Assembly: GCA_001805965.1 (NCBI GenBank) | Contig: MHHG01000032.1 | Location: forward strand, 1 to 56,189 | DNA: 56,189 bases | Direction of reading: 5' to 3' | Source of the DNA: Omnitrophica WOR_2 bacterium RIFOXYA2_FULL_38_17 | GTDB taxonomy: Bacteria > Omnitrophota > Gorgyraeia > Zapsychrales > Zapsychraceae | Shown here: positions 51,328 through 56,189 of the stretch, one piece after another | Layout of the letters: every line of letters starts with the position of its first letter | Position numbering within the stretch: position 1 is the stretch's first letter | Position numbers and translations under genes: made by a program | The notes under the pieces: model-generated | Told to the model about the DNA's origin: nothing | What the model saw: only the letters and a program-made list of their open reading frames with translations | Databases searched by the model: none

Positions 51328-53421
51328 TTAAACAAAAAACAATAAAATCCCGCCAATCATCAAAATTATAGACCAGATCAATTTGGCATAATAGACATAA
51401 CAAGATGAAGCTGTCCCTGCCGTCCTTATTTCCTTTATCTCGATGTAAGGAACGGGCGCTCGCCTGTACCACCCGATCACTTCTGCTTCCTGATTGTGAT
51501 ATTGTTTGGCCCTGAGCAAACCAAACAAGAAATTGATAATGCCCAGCGGCTGAGCATAATCAAGAAATATGATCCCGGTTTCATCCTGCAAAATAAAATC
51601 TTCTGACCATATCAATCCAGGAACACCCCGCCCAACTATCGTACCTGTAATTTTACACGGAACCGGCCTGATTGCTGAAACTTTTATTTTTTTTAATAAA
51701 GCTTTAATATTCATCGGAGCAAACTGGTTATCGGGATAAGCAAAAAACGTTCTGATCAAATAGCCGACACCAAACAATAAAACCAGCGTTCCAAAATTAG
51801 CGCCTGAAAGCGTAGATGTTGAAGCCCATGTTCCCGTATTCAATAAAGTCATCACAAAGCTTACGCCATTAAAAATACACCATGCTAAAGCTACAAGCCA
51901 TGGCAACGATTGAACAATCAGATCAACAAAGAACTCATCCCAATAAGATTCGGGCTTTCTTTCATCAAATTCAACATAAGGCTCCTTACCCATTACAACA
52001 GAAAGATTGCTTAACATCCTGATTCTCTTTGCAATAAGAGGATGCGTTGAATTTAATTCATAAAATGTTGCCCAAGGATTCCAAAGGTCCCATTTAGCAA
52101 CATCCCTCAATGTATCCTTATCTATTTCTCCACCCATACTCTTGCTGCTAATGCCACTTGCTAGCGCAAGCGTGCTTCCATGTTTGGCGTTAAATATCCC
52201 TAAAGGCTCAATCCCTTTCATTGCTGCAGATCTTTTCGAATCTTCATCTTTCTTTTCTGAAGAATCACGTCCAGCCAAACCATAACCGATCTTGACCAAT
52301 GCTGAAGCAAGCTGACCCGGGGCTCCGGTTGTCTGTCCGGAAAAACGATCTGCGTAATATTCACGAATTCTCGAGAACCAAAGAACTATATATTCGCTTA
52401 TAATGTAAAGAATGTAAGCTCCGATCGCTATTGCATATCTGGCAGCTGCCGATCTATCCCTGCCCCTGGACCTCATTCTTATCAGGGTTCTGTAAATATA
52501 ATAGAATATAAGAGGAACAAGTTGAGCCAATGTCATGACAAGCATATCCCAATGAACCACATGTCCAACCTCATGAGCCACTACAGCCTCAATTTCTTTT
52601 TCATCCAAGAGCTCAAGTAATCCAGCCGTAATAACGATCCTTGCATTATTTGGATGATGCCCGTAGGTAAATGCGTTTGGCCCGCCGTCATGTATCAATC
52701 CTATCCTCGGAAACTTGATACTATTTTCCTGCGAAATCTTTGTGATAAATGCCCTTAAATGCTCCGGTAAGCTCTCTGGCTTGACCCACTCAAATGCATA
52801 GATCCATCTTAAAGAAAGGTCCATCAGAAACGGGCCTAATAAAAACTGAATAAGCGCAACAATAATTCCGACAATAAGCGCCATACCCGGGGTAACACCC
52901 GCAAATTCTACTGCAGTTATCAACCCTAAAGTCAAAAGCGAATACATCCCGACTAATACCATTGTAGAGCTGAGAGCTAAATTCGGCAGTGGCAACAATC
53001 CCGCGGCATGCGCCACAACCGAGCGAGAAGGCTTCACTTTTTCTGAACTTTCATTATCTTTCTTAAAAAACCCTTTATCAACATCGAGCGCAGCCTGATT
53101 TGCGGGGAATTTTGTGATCTCGCCTTTATCAAGCCAAATGCCCCCTGTCTTAGGGCAATAATCTATCATTACACTGCTATTGAATAAGGGAAGTTCGACC
53201 ATTTCCTCACCCGTTATAGGAGATTTACGTGTCGTAGCTTTTCTATTCTTTATGGCAGCGCAAAGTGCCTCGTATACATAATTAGAGTCCTTAACAAAAT
53301 AGTAGATCTCGCTTTTGTCCAGCCAAATACCTTCACAACTGGTACAAATGTCTATCTCCACACCTTGTTTAGTGTAAACAGCTTTTAGCTCCTGGCCACT
53401 GCAAACAGGACAATTTTTCAT
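51328..53421 (-). CDS. Zinc-ribbon / M48 (HtpX-like) membrane metalloprotease fusion
   Basis: A 697-residue protein with three parts. Residues 1-95 hold a TFIIB-type zinc ribbon (CPVC, then CTSCEGIWLDKSEI) and a second, degenerate copy that keeps CPKTGGIWLDKGEI but lacks the first pair. Residues about 150-430 are an HtpX-like peptidase with membrane helices, HExxH as AHEVGHVVHWDM and third-ligand Glu in REYYADRFSGQ. The C-terminal 220 residues have more helices and a soluble segment with FLDYAQPLGIINFLFG. M48 enzymes cut misfolded membrane proteins. The gene overlaps the DUF3108 gene by 4 bp. Confidence 0.88.
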   Translation of the reverse strand: MKNCPVCSGQELKAVYTKQGVEIDICTSCEGIWLDKSEIYYFVKDSNYVYEALCAAIKNRKATTRKSPITGEEMVELPLFNSSVMIDYCPKTGGIWLDKGEITKFPANQAALDVDKGFFKKDNESSEKVKPSRSVVAHAAGLLPLPNLALSSTMVLVGMYSLLTLGLITAVEFAGVTPGMALIVGIIVALIQFLLGPFLMDLSLRWIYAFEWVKPESLPEHLRAFITKISQENSIKFPRIGLIHDGGPNAFTYGHHPNNARIVITAGLLELLDEKEIEAVVAHEVGHVVHWDMLVMTLAQLVPLIFYYIYRTLIRMRSRGRDRSAAARYAIAIGAYILYIISEYIVLWFSRIREYYADRFSGQTTGAPGQLASALVKIGYGLAGRDSSEKKDEDSKRSAAMKGIEPLGIFNAKHGSTLALASGISSKSMGGEIDKDTLRDVAKWDLWNPWATFYELNSTHPLIAKRIRMLSNLSVVMGKEPYVEFDERKPESYWDEFFVDLIVQSLPWLVALAWCIFNGVSFVMTLLNTGTWASTSTLSGANFGTLVLLFGVGYLIRTFFAYPDNQFAPMNIKALLKKIKVSAIRPVPCKITGTIVGRGVPGLIWSEDFILQDETGIIFLDYAQPLGIINFLFGLLRAKQYHNQEAEVIGWYRRAPVPYIEIKEIRTAGTASSCYVYYAKLIWSIILMIGGILLFFV

Positions 53422-54152
53422 TTTACTTCTCCTCCATATAAAATTTCAGTAAGCACCATCGAAGTTTTACCAAAACCAACCGCTCCATCGATCCTAAGCG
53501 GTATCATCTCTTCACTGTCATCAAACCATATTCTATACTTTTTTGGAACACTCTGCATAAAAAAAGATTTAAATTTTTTATTCATTGCCTCAAACTCAAC
53601 TTTATCTTTGACCTCGATCTTAACATCAGCCGTAGGCAGAATAATATCAAAACTGTTTCCAACCTCTAGTTTAGCTGATTTTCTAAGCCGGTAAATAAAA
53701 CAATATAAATTGTCCAAAGGAAGTTCTTTCTTGATTGTGATCTCTTGCAGCTCACCTTTGACCATCTTACTAATATTAACACTGCCTTTTAAAGCATCAT
53801 ATCTCTCTTTAATTTTCTCCTTATTCCCAAAAATATTTAAATCACGGTCAACTGCAATTGGAAAGTATGTTTCTGGATCCAAATAGATCTTTTCCTGATC
53901 GTAAAAATTAAATCCCTCAGATGTAAAAACGATCAGCAGAGCTTTCCTTCCGGCAATCTCTGCCTCTCCTTTAAATTCTAGGGAAGCATCTCCAGCTTTT
54001 ATCCCTAATTTCTTGATCATATACCTAAAAGTCTCGCCTTTTTTTAACATTTTTGCAGCCTCGCTGTTTGAAGCATTGACAAAAGCCAAAGCGACAACCA
54101 AAATAACTATAAAAGCTAATCTATTTTTTATCTTCAAAAAAGCCATCAACAT
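53418..54152 (-). CDS. DUF3108-type exported protein
   Basis: About 244 residues, exported: an N-terminal hydrophobic segment (LAFIVILVVALAFVNASNSEA) precedes a beta-rich domain with GETFRYMIKKLGIKAGDASL, GFNFYDQEKIYLDPETYFP, LYCFIYRLRKSAKLEVG and RIWFDDSEEMIPLRI. This order of segments matches DUF3108, a lipid-binding-like barrel fold. I set the start at the ATG at 54152; ATGs at 54170 and 54146 are also in frame. It overlaps the YdjM-like gene by 32 bp and the protease by 4 bp, so the three are co-translated. Function unknown, probably in the cell envelope. Confidence 0.72.
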   Translation of the reverse strand: MLMAFLKIKNRLAFIVILVVALAFVNASNSEAAKMLKKGETFRYMIKKLGIKAGDASLEFKGEAEIAGRKALLIVFTSEGFNFYDQEKIYLDPETYFPIAVDRDLNIFGNKEKIKERYDALKGSVNISKMVKGELQEITIKKELPLDNLYCFIYRLRKSAKLEVGNSFDIILPTADVKIEVKDKVEFEAMNKKFKSFFMQSVPKKYRIWFDDSEEMIPLRIDGAVGFGKTSMVLTEILYGGEVK

Positions 54153-54561
54153 AAAATTTCTTTCTTTCATATTTGTGGTAATGCCTGTAAAGCAGCAAAT
54201 AACTCCTAAACTTGAACGGATTAGCGATCAAATCACACAAAAGATGTACAGTAGCACCAACCGCAATACCTAAAAGTGCCTCGATATTAAAAAAACTATA
54301 TACGATCCAAAGCGCAATGACCAACTCGTACGAATGAAAAATCAAGCTGATCTTCCCGTAGATATCATACTGACAGAAATTATCAAGTTCTTTGAAATTT
54401 AAAGGTATCCTTTTGTGTGTAAAAAAATAATCAAAGGCATGATCAATATCGATCAAAACCCCGGTTATCAAACAGGAAAACGCACAAAGCCAGGAATGGA
54501 GCCATCCATAAATGATTAGAGCAACTCCGCTTGAAATTATTACATGTTTAGCAGGTCTCAT
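54121..54561 (-). CDS. YdjM-like inner-membrane metal-dependent hydrolase
   Basis: A 146-residue protein with four hydrophobic helices. It carries the family pattern of paired metal ligands: KHVIISSGVALIIYG, LIDIDHAFDYFFTHKRIP (Asp-x-Asp-His), a middle FHSYELVIALWIVY, and TVHLLCDLIANPF (His/Asp). YdjM-type proteins are LexA-regulated membrane proteins in E. coli of unclear activity; the annotation metal-dependent hydrolase is by family name. It overlaps the M20 peptidase stop by 14 bp. No LexA box is seen. Confidence 0.78.
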   Translation of the reverse strand: MRPAKHVIISSGVALIIYGWLHSWLCAFSCLITGVLIDIDHAFDYFFTHKRIPLNFKELDNFCQYDIYGKISLIFHSYELVIALWIVYSFFNIEALLGIAVGATVHLLCDLIANPFKFRSYLLLYRHYHKYERKKFYVDGFFEDKK

Positions 54562-55693
54562 CGTATTTCTTCACAAAGAACTCCAAAGCCTTTGTACCTC
54601 TGGACAAGGTGCTTAAATTAATGTATTCGTCGGTTGAATGCGCTGTGCCATGCGCACCAAACCCCGTCGCAAAAGCTGGAATTTTATATTTCTTAAAGAA
54701 CGTAATGACTGTCGCACCTTCTGAACCTTTTAGTATTGCTTTGGCCTTGCTCTTACGGACAGCATCACCCCACAATTTAACGAATTTATTATTTAAATCA
54801 ATCTCGTAAGGGTCCTGAAGGTCATCAATGATCACCTTTGACCTCTTTGCTTCAGACCTAGCAATTTGTTTAATTTCAGCCAATAACTCTTTAGGATCCA
54901 TGCCCGGCAGAAATCTAAGATCAACCGAAAATTCACAAAAATCGGCAACCATGTTAACCTTGTCCCCGCCTTTGATAGTCCCAATATTGATCGTCGGAGG
55001 CTTAAGGAAAAGATGCTTTTTATATTTAAACCTTATTTTCTTTAATTTTGTAATGATCCTAGCCGAAGCTTCAATTGCATTTTCACCGAGCCAATTGTAG
55101 GCGCCATGTGCTTTCTTTCCAAAAACCTGCACCCGCATGTGAAACAATCCTTTTTGTGCGATTATAGTATTAAATTCATCAGAATCCAGAACGAGCGCAA
55201 ATCCCGGTGCAAGCACCTTTTTTTCAAGAAGAGGAATAATCCCGTAATAACTTCCGGTTTCTTCATCTACCGTAGCTGCCATTACTATATCTTTTTTTGG
55301 CTTAAAGCCATCTTCAACAAGGCTGCGCATTACTTCCATTGCACTCGCAAGATTTCCCTTGTCATCGGTTGTACCCCTGCCGTAAAGCTTGTTTCCAACG
55401 ATCTGCGATCCAAATGGATCAAATTTCCACCCGTCGCCAATAGGAACCGTATCGAAATGCGGAGTTAAAAGCAACGACTCTTTCTTTGCCCTGTTCCTCG
55501 GCATGCTTCCTTTTAGCGTCGCAACTATATTCGGGCGATTTTTTGCGTAAGTATAAGTCTTAACATCAATTCCAAGCGACCGCATGTCGGTTTCAATAAA
55601 TTTTGCTAATTTTAATTCTTTTCCGGGAGGATTTTGTGAGTCGATGGATAAAACTTCTTGTGTAAGTGCTATTAATCTTTTTTTGTTGATCAT
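54548..55693 (-). CDS. M20-family peptidase/deacylase (ArgE/DapE-like)
   Basis: A 381-residue dinuclear zinc amidohydrolase. Metal motifs are LLTPHFDTVPIGDGW (His and catalytic Asp), LYGRGTTDDKGNLASAMEV (bridging Asp), ATVDEETGSYYG (catalytic Glu and metal Glu), LVLDSDEF (metal Asp) and the C-terminal HGTAHSTDEYINL (metal His). A dimerisation domain lies between about 175 and 290. Such enzymes deacylate amino acids or split dipeptides; the substrate is not determined. It begins 4 bp inside the end of the zinc-ribbon gene. Confidence 0.92.
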   Translation of the reverse strand: MINKKRLIALTQEVLSIDSQNPPGKELKLAKFIETDMRSLGIDVKTYTYAKNRPNIVATLKGSMPRNRAKKESLLLTPHFDTVPIGDGWKFDPFGSQIVGNKLYGRGTTDDKGNLASAMEVMRSLVEDGFKPKKDIVMAATVDEETGSYYGIIPLLEKKVLAPGFALVLDSDEFNTIIAQKGLFHMRVQVFGKKAHGAYNWLGENAIEASARIITKLKKIRFKYKKHLFLKPPTINIGTIKGGDKVNMVADFCEFSVDLRFLPGMDPKELLAEIKQIARSEAKRSKVIIDDLQDPYEIDLNNKFVKLWGDAVRKSKAKAILKGSEGATVITFFKKYKIPAFATGFGAHGTAHSTDEYINLSTLSRGTKALEFFVKKYDETC

Positions 55694-55992
55694 TTAAACA
55701 AGTCCTCTGCCTTTGATTTTCCCATGTTTCTGCTGTAATCTTCAAAGTCGATTATTGCCAAATAAGGCCTTTCACCCAAAACCCTGGGCAGCTTAGGCAG
55801 ATGACTTTTAATATTACGGAACGAAATATAATTGAATTTTGTTTTACACTCAGGACATTCTACTGAATCTAACTTAACGCTTATAGCATTGCATTTAGCA
55901 CAGCTTCCTGAAATATCGCCGTAAACCAGCAAATTCTGCTTGATCTCAGAAACATCCATGTATTTATAAACCCTAATAAATTGTTCACTCAT
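55690..55992 (-). CDS. Small zinc-ribbon protein
   Basis: A 100-residue cytoplasmic protein. A zinc ribbon is formed by CAKC (residues about 31-34) and CPEC (about 50-53), with the sequence ISGSCAKCNAISVKLDS between strands. The rest is YLAIIDFEDYSRNMGKSKAE, a helix-rich end. It resembles no family I can name. The first part might contact nucleic acid or a partner protein. A 4-bp overlap ties it to the M20 peptidase downstream. Confidence 0.7.
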   Translation of the reverse strand: MSEQFIRVYKYMDVSEIKQNLLVYGDISGSCAKCNAISVKLDSVECPECKTKFNYISFRNIKSHLPKLPRVLGERPYLAIIDFEDYSRNMGKSKAEDLFK

Positions 55993-56066
55993 TTCTTTTC
56001 CTTATTTTTATGTGGCATTCATCAAACATCCTAAGTTGCTAACTACAAACGAACAACTAGAATCGA

Positions 56067-56189
56067 CTAGACAAAATCCGCCAGATCCTGCACCAATTTC
56101 TCTGTATCTTCCCAACCTATGCACGGGTCAGTTATAGATTGTCCGTATTTATTCTTTCCAATATCCTCCCTGCCTTCAACCAAATAGCT
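56067..56189 (-). CDS. 3-deoxy-7-phosphoheptulonate (DAHP) synthase, C-terminal end only
   Basis: The last 40 codons of a gene that runs off the right edge. The visible peptide begins SYLVEGREDIGKNKYG and continues SITDPCIGWEDTEKLV, ending at TAG (56069-56067). YG-x-SITD-x-CIGWEDTE is the hallmark C-terminus of type I (AroF/G/H) DAHP synthases, which start the shikimate pathway. With trpB and trpA seven kilobases away it suggests an aromatic amino-acid region. The 74 bp between this stop and the zinc-ribbon gene hold nothing I recognise. Confidence 0.9.
   Translation of the reverse strand, partial: SYLVEGREDIGKNKYGQSITDPCIGWEDTEKLVQDLADFV

Noticed and set aside
51281..51472. Extended start for the beta-propeller protein
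   Set aside because: The extension would overlap the protease gene by 145 bp and contains no signal peptide; a good ribosome-binding site precedes 51280.
1..56189. CRISPR arrays, tRNA or rRNA genes, insertion sequences, prophage
   Set aside because: No repeat-spacer pattern, tRNA cloverleaf, transposase or phage structural gene was found on reading either strand.

Overview
The window (about 35% GC by eye) looks like a chromosomal segment of a Gram-negative bacterium. Evidence is an LPS-type heptose epimerase, several lipobox proteins, periplasmic-type proteins and type IV pilin-like prepilins. The mix of lone pseudopilins, a DUF3536-type GH57 enzyme with GlgB and MalQ, C-terminally short pyruvate kinase, HflKC and an exosortase cassette reminds me of uncultured candidate phyla such as Omnitrophota. 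That placement is inference. Almost every gene is on the minus strand. The plus strand carries only three pilin-like genes and rpmB. I see no insertion sequence, CRISPR array, rRNA or tRNA.

Region 1-5.9 kb is the most unusual part. It is a single cassette read leftwards: a YtrA-type GntR repressor, an ABC ATPase, a membrane permease, a 67-residue two-helix membrane protein, an exosortase (Cys/Arg/His triad visible) and a large membrane protein with VIT-like and vWA-like regions that runs off the left edge. The last two look like an exosortase K / MSEP-CTERM pair. A near-perfect promoter with a 9-bp perfect inverted repeat straddling its -10 box precedes the repressor gene.

Region 5.9-8.7 kb is an AsmA-like gene and a TPR gene behind a GEMM (cyclic-dinucleotide) riboswitch with a textbook intrinsic terminator. 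The riboswitch carries unusual hairpin insertions. A response regulator with an EAL phosphodiesterase domain lies 14 kb away, so both sensing and breakdown of cyclic di-GMP are represented.

Region 9.4-21.4 kb is a pilin gene, then an apparent ten-gene minus-strand run: glgB, GH57, malQ, lipoprotein, hldD, coiled-coil membrane protein, CBS protein, lipoprotein, short pyruvate kinase and PadR regulator. Glycogen or alpha-glucan handling is the core of its first part.

Region 21.7-33.7 kb holds the EAL regulator, thyA-folA, prmA / RF-1-domain protein / apbE, and a run gpmI, uracil-DNA glycosylase, polysaccharide deacetylase, GT39-type glycosyltransferase, hflK, hflC that ends at a strong terminator. 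Region 33.8-45.8 kb holds small secreted or hypothetical genes, two tandem pilins, a GYD protein, class II aldolase, a Nudix hydrolase, an M3 peptidase, rpmB, and the rsfS-argS-recJ group; rsfS has no canonical start codon.

Region 46-56.2 kb holds a strongly expressed-looking 56-residue gene, an M16 peptidase, trpB-trpA, a beta-propeller protein, a zinc-ribbon/M48 fusion protease, a DUF3108 protein, a YdjM-like membrane protein, an M20 peptidase, a zinc-ribbon protein and the 3-prime end of a DAHP synthase gene. Aromatic amino-acid synthesis (aroG-type, trpB, trpA) therefore clusters at the right end.
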